The translations under genes and the position numbers were made by a program. Shown here in pieces: positions 36,668-47,082 of a stretch of DNA of 64,000 nt; position 1 is the first letter of the stretch; each line of letters opens with the position of its first letter. Below the pieces are notes generated by a model. That model did no database searches. It worked only from the letters and a program-made list of their open reading frames with translations, and was not told the DNA's origin. The stretch lies in contig NZ_JASISQ010000001.1 of the NCBI RefSeq assembly GCF_030063205.1, forward strand, positions 124,001-188,000, read 5' to 3'. This DNA is from Arthrobacter antibioticus. Its GTDB lineage: Bacteria > Actinomycetota > Actinomycetes > Actinomycetales > Micrococcaceae.

Positions 36668-39393
36668 GCGCTAACCGCTTGGGCGTTGAGGGCCCGTAGT
36701 AGCTGGTCACGCTGTTCGCGCACCATGCGTCGCAGCCCGGTGGATGCATGGGGGTGGTCTGCCAACCAGGCATCGGTTCGAACCATCACCGGGTGATCAG
36801 CAGGAGAAGTCCCAGAGACAAGATCTTGCTGCAGCGGGAACAATCCCCGGACTACCCGCCCAGCCATTTCCAGACTGCGCTCAGACCAGATACGTTCAAT
36901 CTGCACAAAATAGGGTTCCACGAACGATTCAATTAACTCTCTCTCACCAGCGATTAGCCCTGCCATCGAGAATCCGGCGATAGTAGCGCTGAGGAGTTCA
37001 TTGCTGAGCGTATTTTCATCGACGGCTTCACTCCAGCGACGTTGTTTCAGGGCCAGCTCAGGCAGTGCGGCTGTAGCGGCACAATGACTCGCCCTGTGTT
37101 CGGCGGTAGTGTTTGCCGCCAGTTCTTCATCCAGTTCGGCTTGGGTGGCTGCTCCCCGGGAAGCCAACTGCTGCCACAACAGCCAACGCAGGCCACCATC
37201 AACAGCCAGTCCGGCCGGCACGTGTGTTCCTGCCAGCAAGTCCCGGCTAATCTGCACCACCGCGTCACTGCAGCGACCCACAATCGCGAGGGTGCGCGCC
37301 CACACCAACTGCTCGTCGCTTGCTGGCTGCGCCTGGTTCAGGTGCCGCCCAATGCCAGCGAGCAGCATGTCCATAGCCAGCGCGCGCTCAGCTGGGGCAC
37401 AGTAATAATGCAGTGCGTAAACAGCGTTGTCCGCCAAGGTTTGCAGCAGGCTAACATCGTTTTCACCCCCGGCGTGATCCACCACTGCGCGAAGGTAAAC
37501 CGACGCAGGAAGAAGCCCGTCCCGTGTCTCATTCCACAGTGCAGACCACACAAGGCTGCGAGCTAGCGGGTCTATCATTTTTCCAACTGAACGAAGCGCG
37601 GTGGCAAGGGATCCGGCGTCGAGCATGACCTTGGCATAGCTATGATCCTCGTCATTGACCAGTAGCAGTGCCGGTGTTGCCACGCCAATAAACTCTGGCA
37701 CCTCCGTCACCTCGCCAACCACATCCAAGGTGACCGAGTGTGTGCGGACAAGAGATCCGCCGTCGTAATCAAAGCAGCCAACCGCCAACCGGTGAGGACG
37801 CAGCGCTTGGGCACCAGTGATCGGATCAATAGCTTCTTGTCGGATCCCAACGGAAGTCACCTTGCCATTGTTTGTGTCAATGACGGGGGTGAGCGTGGAC
37901 ATACCGGAGGTCTGCAGCCACTGGCTGGCCCACGTCCCCAAATCTCTCCCGGAAGCTGTACTCAGCGGATCCAAGAGGTCCGCCAAAGTGGTGTTTGAAT
38001 ACGCGTGGGCAGCGAAATATTCTCTTGAACCGGCGATGAAGGCCTCATGGCCCACGTACGCAACAAGCTGCTTGAGCACTGAGGCGCCCTTGGCGTACGT
38101 GATCCCGTCAAAGTTAGCCTTGGCGGCTTCAAGGTCGGTGATATCAGCAACGATGGGGTGGGTTGTGGGGAGCTGGTCTTGTACATAGGCCCACGCCTTA
38201 CGACGGCTGGCAAACATGGTCCAGGACTTGGCGCCCCACGGTGTCGCCTCGGCAACAGCCAAGTGACCCATGTAATCAGCAAAGGATTCCTTCAACCACA
38301 GGTCAGCCCACCACGTCATCGTGACAAGATCGCCAAACCACATATGCGCCATCTCGTGCATGATCGTGTTGGCACGTTGTTGGTAAGCCGTATCGGTGGC
38401 TCGGGACTCATGCACGTACGCTTCCGTGAACGTCACAAGGCCCGGATTTTCCATGGCGCCCAAGTTGTACTCAGGCACAAACGCCTGATCGTATTTACCG
38501 AACGGGTATGGGTGGTCAAAGAGTTCGTTGAAGTATGACAAGCCAGCTTTAGTGACCTTGAAAATCTCCGCCGCGTCAAAGTGCGGCGCGAGGGATGCCC
38601 TGCAATATGCGGCAAGTGGGATGTCCAGCCGCTGTCCTTGGTGTGCACTTTCTGCACCAAAGACCATCGAAAAGTGCTCCTCCACTTTGAAATACGGCCC
38701 CGCCAACACCGTGGTGATGTACGTGGAGATGGGAAGGGTGGCGGCAAAATCCCAGCGTGCCGTTAGCACTGGCGCATCCTGTCCCTGATTAAGCAAGTTA
38801 CTCTCCGCTACAGGAGCACTCTCACCATCCGGGCCCACATATCGGCTTACCGATTGGTTGGATGCTACCTCCCAACCCGCCGGAGCAGTCACATGGAAAG
38901 TAAACGGGGCCTTCAAATCTGGTTGTTCAAAGTTTGCAAAAACACGCCGCGCATCAGCTGGCTCGTACTGTGTGTACGTGTATGTCCTGCCATCTGCAGG
39001 GTCCACGAACCGGTGCAGGCCTTCGCCACTGCGCGAATACGCGGCAGTAGCACACACAACAACTTCATTCTCAGCCTGGAGCGACGGCAAACGAATGCGT
39101 GAGCCAACAACGATGTCAGCCAGATTCAGGTTCGCACCGTTAAGGACTACCGATTCAACGCTCAAACCGATGAAGTCAAGGAATGTTTCAGCGGTGTTGG
39201 CAGCATCGGCAGAGTCGCCGGCTGATAGATCGGCAGCGAACAGTATTGTGCTGCGGCTTGGGAACCCGGCGACACTCAGGTCACCGGCCAAACCTAAGTC
39301 GAGGTCCACATCATAGGAGTGGACGGTGAGAAGTGATTTGCGGTCTGCAGCTTCATTGCGCAGAAGATTATGATTGGACACTATTTCATTCAA
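36664..39393 (-). CDS. pepN: Aminopeptidase N (M1 family)
   Basis: 909-residue cytoplasmic zinc aminopeptidase with the complete M1 signature: exopeptidase motif GAMENPG (312-318), zinc site HEMAH with downstream Glu369 (LKESFADY), and the C-terminal ERAP1-like helical domain. The start is TTG 39393 in this frame (GTG at 39381 is an alternative); no strong ribosome-binding site is visible. Its stop codon overlaps that of the convergent TDT carrier by three bases. A general role in peptide turnover. Confidence 0.95.
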   Translation of the reverse strand: MNEIVSNHNLLRNEAADRKSLLTVHSYDVDLDLGLAGDLSVAGFPSRSTILFAADLSAGDSADAANTAETFLDFIGLSVESVVLNGANLNLADIVVGSRIRLPSLQAENEVVVCATAAYSRSGEGLHRFVDPADGRTYTYTQYEPADARRVFANFEQPDLKAPFTFHVTAPAGWEVASNQSVSRYVGPDGESAPVAESNLLNQGQDAPVLTARWDFAATLPISTYITTVLAGPYFKVEEHFSMVFGAESAHQGQRLDIPLAAYCRASLAPHFDAAEIFKVTKAGLSYFNELFDHPYPFGKYDQAFVPEYNLGAMENPGLVTFTEAYVHESRATDTAYQQRANTIMHEMAHMWFGDLVTMTWWADLWLKESFADYMGHLAVAEATPWGAKSWTMFASRRKAWAYVQDQLPTTHPIVADITDLEAAKANFDGITYAKGASVLKQLVAYVGHEAFIAGSREYFAAHAYSNTTLADLLDPLSTASGRDLGTWASQWLQTSGMSTLTPVIDTNNGKVTSVGIRQEAIDPITGAQALRPHRLAVGCFDYDGGSLVRTHSVTLDVVGEVTEVPEFIGVATPALLLVNDEDHSYAKVMLDAGSLATALRSVGKMIDPLARSLVWSALWNETRDGLLPASVYLRAVVDHAGGENDVSLLQTLADNAVYALHYYCAPAERALAMDMLLAGIGRHLNQAQPASDEQLVWARTLAIVGRCSDAVVQISRDLLAGTHVPAGLAVDGGLRWLLWQQLASRGAATQAELDEELAANTTAEHRASHCAATAALPELALKQRRWSEAVDENTLSNELLSATIAGFSMAGLIAGERELIESFVEPYFVQIERIWSERSLEMAGRVVRGLFPLQQDLVSGTSPADHPVMVRTDAWLADHPHASTGLRRMVREQRDQLLRALNAQAVSA

Positions 39394-39407
39394 TCACGGA
39401 CTCTAAG

Positions 39408-40475
39408 TCAGATGTTCATCAGGTGCACAGCCCCAAACGCCAGGGTGCCAATCAGCAGCCAGGAACACAAGGCCATGACGGTTGCACGGGCTCCTGTATT
39501 CAGCAGATCACGTACCCGTACGCTGGAGCCAAGGCCAAAGAGAGCAGCCCCCAAGGCGATGTCCTGGGCAAGGGCACCGGCTTCAATACCCGATTCAGGT
39601 AGCCACCCGGTGGTGCGCAGAGCTGCCATCACTAGAAAGCCAACCACGAACATTGGAATGACCGGAGGAAAACGGGTGCTCGTGACAGTCTCCATGTTTC
39701 CAGCGCGTTGGAGTTCAAGAGCACGTGCTTGGCGTTTGCGCTCGATCGCCCCGGCCACACCCACGATGGGTGCCAACAGCACAACGCGAGTCAGCTTCAC
39801 CACCACCGCCGCGCTCAGCGCAACAGCTCCAGCCGTTTGGGCGGTGGCCACTACCTGACCCACATCGTGAACTCCGGCACCAACCCACTGACCAAATTCC
39901 AGTGGTGAAAGTCCTAGCGGATTCATCAGAAGTGGCAAAATACCTATCGCCAGGGTGCCGCATAGGGTCACTAATGCCACTGGCAGCACAGTATCTTCAT
40001 GTTTTGTTCCCTTGACGGCGGCCATGGCTCCGATGGCCGAAGCCCCGCAAATGGAGAACCCAGTTGCAATTAGAAGGGGAGTGTCGCCTTCTAGCTTGAA
40101 CAGCTTCCCCAGGACCAATGTGCCGGCAAAGCTGAGCAACACAACTGCTACGACCAGGCCCACACTCAGCCAGCCTAGGTCCATGATGTCTCCGAGACTG
40201 AGCTTGAGGCCTAGGAAGACAATGCCAGCGCGCATGAAATGCTTGCCCGCGAAGTTTAATCCGGCACGCCACGGTCCTTGGCACAGCGTCGAGGTCCCGG
40301 GCAGGTTCACGGCGGCAATCCCAAGCACGACGGCGATGGTCATGGCAGGGAGCATCGGCACCAGGCTGTGCAGCAGCAGAGATACGGCAACCGCTGCCAG
40401 TGCCACAGCCAGCCCTGGTGCAATAACAAGGATCTGCTCTCTTGAACCGCTCCTTTTACCTTCCGGATTTACCAT
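39408..40475 (-). CDS. YeiH/UPF0324 family putative sulfate exporter
   Basis: 355-residue membrane protein with about ten hydrophobic segments of the YeiH (conserved hypothetical protein 698) family, called putative sulfate exporter by analogy. Conserved stretches include AGIVFLGLKLSLGDI, GFSICGASAIGAMAAV and VGAGVHDVGQVVATA. Overlaps the preceding SDR gene by 7 bases, so cotranscribed with glgC and the SDR. Function in actinobacteria untested. Confidence 0.9.
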   Translation of the reverse strand: MVNPEGKRSGSREQILVIAPGLAVALAAVAVSLLLHSLVPMLPAMTIAVVLGIAAVNLPGTSTLCQGPWRAGLNFAGKHFMRAGIVFLGLKLSLGDIMDLGWLSVGLVVAVVLLSFAGTLVLGKLFKLEGDTPLLIATGFSICGASAIGAMAAVKGTKHEDTVLPVALVTLCGTLAIGILPLLMNPLGLSPLEFGQWVGAGVHDVGQVVATAQTAGAVALSAAVVVKLTRVVLLAPIVGVAGAIERKRQARALELQRAGNMETVTSTRFPPVIPMFVVGFLVMAALRTTGWLPESGIEAGALAQDIALGAALFGLGSSVRVRDLLNTGARATVMALCSWLLIGTLAFGAVHLMNI

Positions 40476-41908
40476 GGGCTGACCTTGTAATCCTTGAGGA
40501 AGACACCATATTGGTCTTCACCAGACTCGCCCATCACAATGGGGTCGTAAACACGAGCAGCCCCGTCAACCAAGTCCAAAGGAGCGTGGAAGCCTTCCTC
40601 AGCCAGGCGCACCTTTGTGTAGTGGGGCCTCTCGTCGGTGATCCAGCCTGTATCAACAGCTGTCATGAGGATTCCGTCGGCTTCTAGCATCTCCTTGGAA
40701 CTAGTCCGGGTGAGCATGTTCAATGCAGCCTTTGCCATGTTTGTGTGGGGGTGACCAGGTCCTTTGTAGGCGCGGGAGAATTGTCCCTCCATCGCCGAAA
40801 CATTCACAATATATTTTCGGTGGGCGGTGGAGGCTTTCATGGCCGGACGCAGCCTGGAAACCAGAAGAAACGGCGCTGTGACATTACAGAGTTGAACTTC
40901 TAGCATTTCCAGCGGGTCAACTTGGTCAATCACTTGAGTCCAGCTGTTGATCTCAGCCTTATCCGGTACCAGTCCGCCAGCATCAATAGCTGTGCCTGCC
41001 TCAATACGTTCCAAGGACGCCGCCCCCATCGAGAGTGCTAGTGCCGCAATTTCATCGCCACCAAGTTTAGGTTGTTCCATCATCTGGGTGGCCAGTGCCA
41101 AGGGGTGTTTGTCGTGTGCGTGACCGAACGTGACCAGTTCTGGCATGGGCGCGTCCGTCGGGAGGTCTTCAAGTTCGGCATCGACTAGGGGAGCGTAGGC
41201 GTTTCCTGAACGGCGTACTGTCTGAGCAGCATTGTTGATGATGATTTCTAGGGGGCCTGCCTCGTTCAGTGAGTCCGCCAAAGCCACCACCTGAGTGGGG
41301 TCCCGCAGGTCAATTCCTACGATCCGAAGCCGGTGGAGCCATTCGCCACTGTCTTCCATGGCCGCAAAACGACGTGCTGCATCCTTGGGGAAGCGTGTGG
41401 TGATCGTGGTGTGGGCGCCATCGCGTAGAAGCCGCAGGGCAATGTACATGCCAATTTTGGCACGGCCGCCTGTCAAAAGAGCCCTCTTGCCGCGAAGGTC
41501 CGTACGTGCGTCACGTTTGGAATGATTGAATGCAGCACAATCGGGGCACAGCTGATGGTAGAACGCGTCCACCTGTGTGTAGTGCTGCTTACAGATGTAG
41601 CACGGGCGGGGACGTTTTAGTGTCCCCGCCGTATCTCCTGTAGTGGAGGGCCTGAGCTTATTGCCCCGAGTTTCATCGTCTATGCGGTCAGGTGCTGCCG
41701 TGGCAGTTTTAGCAATAACTGCCTTGTCTGCATCATTGACAGCATCACGTTTCACGGTGCGGCGGTATCGTTTGACTGCCTTGAACATCTTTCCTGTGGC
41801 CCGGCGAACCAGTACATAGTCCGGATGTTCTTCGTCATAGACATGGATATTCTCCAAAACTTTCAAACAATTTTGGATCTCTTCGGGGCTCAAGTCAGGT
41901 GCAGTCAC
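40469..41908 (-). CDS. SDR-fold protein with N-terminal zinc ribbon, atypical active site
   Basis: 479 residues. An N-terminal helical part (1-100) is followed by a zinc ribbon, Cys103-x2-Cys106...Cys121-x2-Cys124 ([22 protein letters not shown] split across residues 103-124), then an SDR domain from about residue 137 with TGGRAKIG (146-153) and NNAAQ. The catalytic Ser is present (NVSAMEGQF), but at the YxxxK site the sequence is [10 protein letters not shown], with Thr in the Tyr position and Lys retained. Function is unknown; a similar protein type occurs in actinobacteria and also in some eukaryotes. It overlaps glgC as ATGA and YeiH by 7 bases, so it is in one operon with them. Confidence 0.85.
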   Translation of the reverse strand: MTAPDLSPEEIQNCLKVLENIHVYDEEHPDYVLVRRATGKMFKAVKRYRRTVKRDAVNDADKAVIAKTATAAPDRIDDETRGNKLRPSTTGDTAGTLKRPRPCYICKQHYTQVDAFYHQLCPDCAAFNHSKRDARTDLRGKRALLTGGRAKIGMYIALRLLRDGAHTTITTRFPKDAARRFAAMEDSGEWLHRLRIVGIDLRDPTQVVALADSLNEAGPLEIIINNAAQTVRRSGNAYAPLVDAELEDLPTDAPMPELVTFGHAHDKHPLALATQMMEQPKLGGDEIAALALSMGAASLERIEAGTAIDAGGLVPDKAEINSWTQVIDQVDPLEMLEVQLCNVTAPFLLVSRLRPAMKASTAHRKYIVNVSAMEGQFSRAYKGPGHPHTNMAKAALNMLTRTSSKEMLEADGILMTAVDTGWITDERPHYTKVRLAEEGFHAPLDLVDGAARVYDPIVMGESGEDQYGVFLKDYKVSPW

Positions 41909-43335
41909 CCAATGATTTTAGCCTCTTCACCGGATGTCGCAGACCCAATTGCGGATATCTGGTTCTCCACCACCAGATCCATGGTCTCCTGTGCCACCTG
42001 ATCAAGCCCTACGGCCAAGACCAGAGCTTCGGGTAGTTCCGCAGCCGCAGTCCGTGATAACGCGAGCTCCGTCGCATCGGGATTCGGGACAAGTTGGCCT
42101 TTACTCAGAACTGTGATCCCCGATTCAGTGACCGCGAATCCGCGGGATCTATCAAGGTCATGGTCCAGACCAATAGCCGCTCCAGCAGGAATCTTGACGT
42201 TTTTGTCAATGATCGCACGGCGCACTACGGCACCAGCCCCAATAGAGACTTTGTCCATGAGGACTGAATCTTGGACACGGGCGCCCGTGGCAACGTAAAC
42301 GTCGTTGGAGAGTACCGAATTCTCAACCACTCCGCCGGATACTACAACGCCAGGAGCCACGATGGAATCTAATGCAGTGCCCACAGAATTATGAGCGCCC
42401 CGAACGAACTTGGCTGGCGGCGATGTCGTGTTGCGCGTGAAGATGGGCCAGGCCCTGTTGTACAAGTTGAAGATTGGCAACGGGGAGATCAGGTCCATAT
42501 GTGCGTCATAGTAGGAGTCAATGGTGCCGACGTCCCGCCAGTAGTTGCGGTCTCTGTCCGTGGCATCAGGGATGTCGTTAGTGGAGAAGTCATAAACGAA
42601 GGCTTCGCCACGTTCTACGAAGTACGGAATAATGTCCCCGCCCATGTCGTTCTTCGTATTTTCTTTGACGGCGTCGTGCTCCAATGCTTCGACAAGCGCG
42701 TCCGTGTCAAAAACGTAGTTTCCCATGGAAGCCAGGAACTGATCGGGTGCGTCCTCAAGTCCGGGAGTTGACTCCGGTTTCTCCACAAACGCCGAAATCT
42801 TATGCGCACCAATGGCGCCAGGAACTTCACCGCCATCAACCTCGATGACACCAAATTGATCGGCCATATCCAGGGGTTGACGTACGGCAGCAACAGTGGC
42901 CCGGGCACCTGAATTGATGTGGCTTTCAACCATTTGTTCAAAGTCCATGCGGTACACATGATCGGCGCCCACCACAACAACGATGTCGGGTTCAGCGTCG
43001 CCAATGAGGTTCATTGACTGGTAAATGGCGTTGGCGCTGCCTAGAAACCAGCTCTTGCCACGCCTTTGTTGCGCCGGTACTGAGGCAACATAGTTGCCCA
43101 ACTGCGTAGACATACGCCACGTTTCAGAGACGTGTCGATCCAAACTGTGTGACTTATATTGCGTCAACACCACTATCTTGAAATAACCTGAATTCGCAAG
43201 ATTTGATAAAGCAAAATCAACCAATCGAAAACCCGCAAAGGGTACGGCTGGTTTAGCACGGTCTGCTGTCAAGGGCATCAGACGTTTACCCTCACCGCCT
43301 GCTAGTACGATCGCCAGAACTTTCTTGACTGACAT
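41905..43335 (-). CDS. glgC: Glucose-1-phosphate adenylyltransferase (ADP-glucose pyrophosphorylase)
   Basis: Makes ADP-glucose for glycogen and maltose-1-phosphate synthesis. The 476-residue protein has the nucleotidyltransferase motif [13 protein letters not shown] (11-23), DHVYRMD (near 125), and a C-terminal left-handed beta helix. The length is greater than a typical GlgC (about 400-430), with an acidic tail of about 65 residues. ATG 43335 has GGAGG 7 bases upstream. Divergent from glgM/glgA with 105 bases between them; the same divergent arrangement is found in mycobacteria. Confidence 0.95.
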   Translation of the reverse strand: MSVKKVLAIVLAGGEGKRLMPLTADRAKPAVPFAGFRLVDFALSNLANSGYFKIVVLTQYKSHSLDRHVSETWRMSTQLGNYVASVPAQQRRGKSWFLGSANAIYQSMNLIGDAEPDIVVVVGADHVYRMDFEQMVESHINSGARATVAAVRQPLDMADQFGVIEVDGGEVPGAIGAHKISAFVEKPESTPGLEDAPDQFLASMGNYVFDTDALVEALEHDAVKENTKNDMGGDIIPYFVERGEAFVYDFSTNDIPDATDRDRNYWRDVGTIDSYYDAHMDLISPLPIFNLYNRAWPIFTRNTTSPPAKFVRGAHNSVGTALDSIVAPGVVVSGGVVENSVLSNDVYVATGARVQDSVLMDKVSIGAGAVVRRAIIDKNVKIPAGAAIGLDHDLDRSRGFAVTESGITVLSKGQLVPNPDATELALSRTAAAELPEALVLAVGLDQVAQETMDLVVENQISAIGSATSGEEAKIIG

Positions 43336-43440
43336 GATCCAACCTCCGAGAGCTCGATATTGTGCACTCCGCTGTGCCAGTTAAGGGTCACAACAACTTC
43401 ACACTAGAACAAAAGTGTCCCGACAGACTACCTTGAGAGT

Positions 43441-44643
43441 GTGCGTATAGACATTGTGACAAAGGAATTTCCGCCGGAGATCTATGGAGGTGCCGGTGTA
43501 CATGTTGCTGAGCTCAGCCGGGTCCTCGCTGCAAAAGTTGATTTGCATATTCATGCTTTTGGTCATCTGCGAGAGCCGGACTTCCATGGGGCAGTAGTTG
43601 CATCCTATGGCAACCTCCCTGAACTCGCCGATGCGAACCCAGCCGTCCAAACACTTGGTGTGGACTTGCAAATCGTTGGCGCGATTGACGGGTCCGATCT
43701 TGTGCACTCTCACACTTGGTATGCCAATATGGCTGGTCATATTTCTGCCTTGATGCACGGGATTCCGCACGTACTCAGCGCCCATAGCTTGGAACCCCTG
43801 CGGCCATGGAAAGCTGAGCAGCTTGGTGGCGGCTATGCCATTTCGTCGTGGGTTGAGAAGACGGCGTACGAGGGTGCTGCAGCGATTATTGCCGTATCCG
43901 ATGGCATGCGCCAAGACATCTTGCGCAGTTATCCCGATGTGGATCCTGCAAAAGTAAGGGTCATTCACAATGGCATCGACGTTGCAGCGTGGCAGCGTGA
44001 TGAGAAGGATGACCTTGTTCGTGGCCTTGGAATTGATCCCGAACGTCCCAGCGTTGTTTGGGTAGGTAGAGTTACGCGCCAAAAGGGATTGCCGTACTTA
44101 CTAAAGGCCGCTGCTGCACTGCCGCCAGAAGTTCAGCTGGTGCTCTGTGCAGGGGCTGCAGACACTCCGGCACTAGGCGCTGAGGTGAATGAGCTCATTG
44201 CAGGTTTGAGGGCACAGCGCGATGGCGTGATTGTCATTGAACGCATGCTGCCTCGCGCTGAACTAATCCAGGTCTTAAGTCATGCAACCGTATTTGCCTG
44301 CCCTTCAATTTATGAGCCACTTGGCATTGTTAATCTGGAGGCCATGGCTTGCGGCGCCGCAGTTGTTGCTAGCGCAACCGGGGGCATCCCTGAGGTTGTA
44401 GCCCATGGTGAGAGCGGGCTGCTTGTTCCGTTGGCGCAGGTAGGGGATGGGACGGGGACACCGCTGGATCCGGATAAGTTTGTCGCCGACTTTGCCGCAG
44501 CCATGATTGAAGTGGTGAATGACCCCAACCGTGCACGAGAAATGGGTCAAAGAGGTCGCCAGCGCGCAACGGAACATTTCTCGTGGGAATCGATCGTGGA
44601 GCAAACATTGGAAGTTTATAAGAGCGTGCTTCCGCAAGACTGA
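43441..44643 (+). CDS. glgM: GT4 glycosyltransferase, GlgA/GlgM type (ADP-glucose utilising)
   Basis: 400-residue GT-B retaining glycosyltransferase with KEFPPEIYGGAGVHVAELSR near the N-terminus, the nucleotide-sugar region VWVGRVTRQKGLPYLL and the EX7E-like PSIYEPLGIVNLEAMA. Divergent from glgC as in M. tuberculosis, where Rv1212c (GlgM) makes maltose 1-phosphate from ADP-glucose and glucose 1-phosphate. The actinobacterial length and context point to GlgM rather than a true glycogen synthase, but they cannot be told apart for sure here. GTG start; no ribosome-binding site, possibly leaderless. Confidence 0.88.
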   Translation: MRIDIVTKEFPPEIYGGAGVHVAELSRVLAAKVDLHIHAFGHLREPDFHGAVVASYGNLPELADANPAVQTLGVDLQIVGAIDGSDLVHSHTWYANMAGHISALMHGIPHVLSAHSLEPLRPWKAEQLGGGYAISSWVEKTAYEGAAAIIAVSDGMRQDILRSYPDVDPAKVRVIHNGIDVAAWQRDEKDDLVRGLGIDPERPSVVWVGRVTRQKGLPYLLKAAAALPPEVQLVLCAGAADTPALGAEVNELIAGLRAQRDGVIVIERMLPRAELIQVLSHATVFACPSIYEPLGIVNLEAMACGAAVVASATGGIPEVVAHGESGLLVPLAQVGDGTGTPLDPDKFVADFAAAMIEVVNDPNRAREMGQRGRQRATEHFSWESIVEQTLEVYKSVLPQD

Positions 44644-44699
44644 TCATCGCACCGGCAGGGATTTACCTACAGGTTCCTATTCTTGTTCCTGTGGTGTTC

Positions 44700-46784
44700 T
44701 TATCTACTTTCAATGCCGTGGTGATAGCGGTTGCGGCGCTGCGTTCCCATGGGGTCGAGCAGGTAAGGGGCTGTGAAGAGCGGGATGCCGTTAAGCAGTT
44801 TCATAGTCCAGTCACTTTGGTGGACAAGGGTATGGTGATAACCGCAAAGGAGCGCCGCATTGTCAATGTTGGTTTCGCCTCCATCGTGCCAAGGAATGAT
44901 GTGGTGCGCTTCCGCCCAAGGTGCCGGGATGGTGCAATCGGGGAAGCAACACCCGAGATCACGCGCAAACAGGATTTTGCGCTGTGCGGCTGTAAATAGG
45001 CGCTGATTCCGTCCGACATTGAGAACCTCTTGACCCTCTCCCCGGCCCAAACGGATTATTTCTGGGTCACATAACGACTGGTCGAATAACGCCAGTGGCA
45101 CAGGACCGCTGTACTGCGTGAATGCCGTCCCGGTTCCGTCATGTCGGTCAAGGTCTTCCTGCCGGGTGGAAATAATCAACTGTGCCTTCAGCCCACCGTT
45201 CAGAGGCAGTTTGTCCGTGCGGGCGGCTAGTTTCAAACAATCCAGTAGTCCGTCAAGAAGTTTCTGTGCTCGAGTTCTATCGTCCTTGACGGCAGGGTCA
45301 GTACTCTCTGGATCGATTGGGTCGCCTCCCTCCAGCTCTTCACCTGAATCTGGGAAGGGTATTCGAACCCCATTAACCACCCAATGGTTTTGGACAGAGT
45401 CCTCTGTATGGTTTTGGACAAAGTTCTCTGCTGCCGAACCCAACCGACCACTATCATCGGCATCCATGCGCCACTGTGATGCATCAGGGGATTCCGAATA
45501 AGCATCTTGGCAGGGTGGGTCGCCACAGCCAGTCTCGTGTCTGTCAGCTTCCGCGTCACCACCGCCAGCTTCCGCGTCATCTCCGCCAGCGTGAGCGTCA
45601 AAGTCAGTACCCACAGGAGCGCCAGTATTTTTGCCGACCTGACACGCTAACTTGAGACGAGTGAAATTCGCGGCCTCTTGGCTTGTTGGGGTCGCCGACT
45701 CAGGAATAAAGGGTTTATGGCAGGCGCCCCTGACGTGATCAGAGCCTAAGGTGTCACTTTCGAAACTTCCCGGCTCTGCATCATGAGAAGTTTGGGATCG
45801 AGACGGACTAGGTGGAACAGATTGCCGTAGTTGCTCCAGCGGCCCTGGGTTCAACTGCACTGGGTCCAACTGCACTGGGTTCAGCGGCCCTACTGGAACG
45901 GTGGCGTTGATATCAGAGTGCTTATTCGGGTTGGCAAAGCGATCCAAAATCACCATGATCTGTTCATACTGCGCGATTGTCAGGTGACCACCAATCGCTA
46001 TAAGTCCACGCCGAGGCTTACGGAAGTAGATACCTTGTTTAGCCACTAAATCCGCGTGGCTGGGTTTCTGGCCGTCCGGATCCAACAGGCTCATCATGTG
46101 GTTGCCTACCTGTCGTAGGAAGTCCGGGCCCTCATTCTTAGCTGTTTGAACCAAGTCCTCCTGAACGTTGTCGCACTTTTCTTGACTGATACGTCCATTC
46201 TCTGCGAGTCGGCTGGCTTCTTCGACATACTTTGAGATCAATAGCGCCTGTTCTTGAGAGACATCTCCTCTGAAAAACGCTTCGCCAAGCTTTGGTTGTT
46301 CAGTCGGTGCGATCTTAGCGGTCACAGTATCCATAACTGGTAGGAGGACCTCAGCCAATCGGATTCGACGGCGGGCTTCAAACGCACTGATCGTCAAAGT
46401 TTGCATCAACATGTCCACAGCTCCCCGAACGCCTGTGGTGGCGTATCTGCCGGCGTCAACTCGCTGGGAGAGTTCGGCCGTGGTCTGGACGACTAGTGCC
46501 TGCCCAAAATGAAGTAGCTTTTCCAAGTCTTGCGCCCACTTAACACACTCCTTATCAGTGAGTTGACTGAGTTCCAGACCGAACGGTTCTGCGGCAGCTG
46601 GCTCCGTAGACCCTGGAGAAGACAGGTCTGAAGTTGAAGCGCTCTCAGGCTCGCTAGTAGTGGCATTAGTGGTGGCACGTACCAACGCTCCGGCAAGTGC
46701 GAGGAGTTGGTGCACATGCTCGCCAACCTGCTTCAGACCCGAATTGGACAACGAATCGATCGTAGTCCTTGCTGTTGTTCCCAT
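44700..46784 (-). CDS. DUF222 / HNH endonuclease domain protein (13E12-repeat type)
   Basis: 694-residue protein with an N-terminal DUF222 (13E12) domain (residues about 60-340) and a C-terminal HNH nuclease domain near 600-660: Cys612/613 and Cys617, HH 627-628, Cys647 and HH 650-651, with the HHIIPWHDGG core. The middle (about 345-520) is low-complexity and full of small tandem repeats at DNA level (NPVQLDPVQ, VQNHTEDSVQNHW, Asp/Gly/Ala-rich). DUF222-HNH genes are abundant and variable in actinobacteria and often thought mobile or phage-linked. Biochemical role unknown. Confidence 0.88.
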   Translation of the reverse strand: MGTTARTTIDSLSNSGLKQVGEHVHQLLALAGALVRATTNATTSEPESASTSDLSSPGSTEPAAAEPFGLELSQLTDKECVKWAQDLEKLLHFGQALVVQTTAELSQRVDAGRYATTGVRGAVDMLMQTLTISAFEARRRIRLAEVLLPVMDTVTAKIAPTEQPKLGEAFFRGDVSQEQALLISKYVEEASRLAENGRISQEKCDNVQEDLVQTAKNEGPDFLRQVGNHMMSLLDPDGQKPSHADLVAKQGIYFRKPRRGLIAIGGHLTIAQYEQIMVILDRFANPNKHSDINATVPVGPLNPVQLDPVQLNPGPLEQLRQSVPPSPSRSQTSHDAEPGSFESDTLGSDHVRGACHKPFIPESATPTSQEAANFTRLKLACQVGKNTGAPVGTDFDAHAGGDDAEAGGGDAEADRHETGCGDPPCQDAYSESPDASQWRMDADDSGRLGSAAENFVQNHTEDSVQNHWVVNGVRIPFPDSGEELEGGDPIDPESTDPAVKDDRTRAQKLLDGLLDCLKLAARTDKLPLNGGLKAQLIISTRQEDLDRHDGTGTAFTQYSGPVPLALFDQSLCDPEIIRLGRGEGQEVLNVGRNQRLFTAAQRKILFARDLGCCFPDCTIPAPWAEAHHIIPWHDGGETNIDNAALLCGYHHTLVHQSDWTMKLLNGIPLFTAPYLLDPMGTQRRNRYHHGIESR

Positions 46785-47082
46785 ATCTATATTCTAGAGG
46801 AAAGCACGGTCACTGTGAGGGGGAATCCGCGATGTGTGGACAAGCACGTGCCTGGTAGCCCTGTGGAGGAAAGGATGAATCTCGCACTTCGAACTTCGGA
46901 AAAGAAAAGTTAGAAAATGGGGAAGCTGAAGTATTGCCAACACTTCAAAGCTGACATTCGCGCAGACTGTGGATAAGTTCTGGCACGTCTGCCGCATCGA
47001 GTGTACTTTGGTAGCAAGCCAAGAGCAGGAAGTCCCGACGTTGAGACATACTGCCCACTCAGCACCACCAGTAGGGGCAACG
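46785..47082. other. Spacer between DUF222/HNH and lipoprotein genes, with DnaA-box-like sites
   Basis: 298 bases with no supported gene. Two perfect DnaA-box-type nonamers in the same orientation are seen: TGTGGACAA at 46835-46843 and TGTGGATAA at 46968-46976; a weaker TGTGGAGGA lies near 46860. Such sites recur by chance, so a regulatory role is tentative. AGGGG lies 5 bases before the lipoprotein ATG. Confidence 0.4.

Noticed and set aside
46835-46976. Replication origin
   Set aside because: Only two DnaA-type boxes, no AT-rich unwinding element and no dnaA/dnaN/gyr genes nearby.
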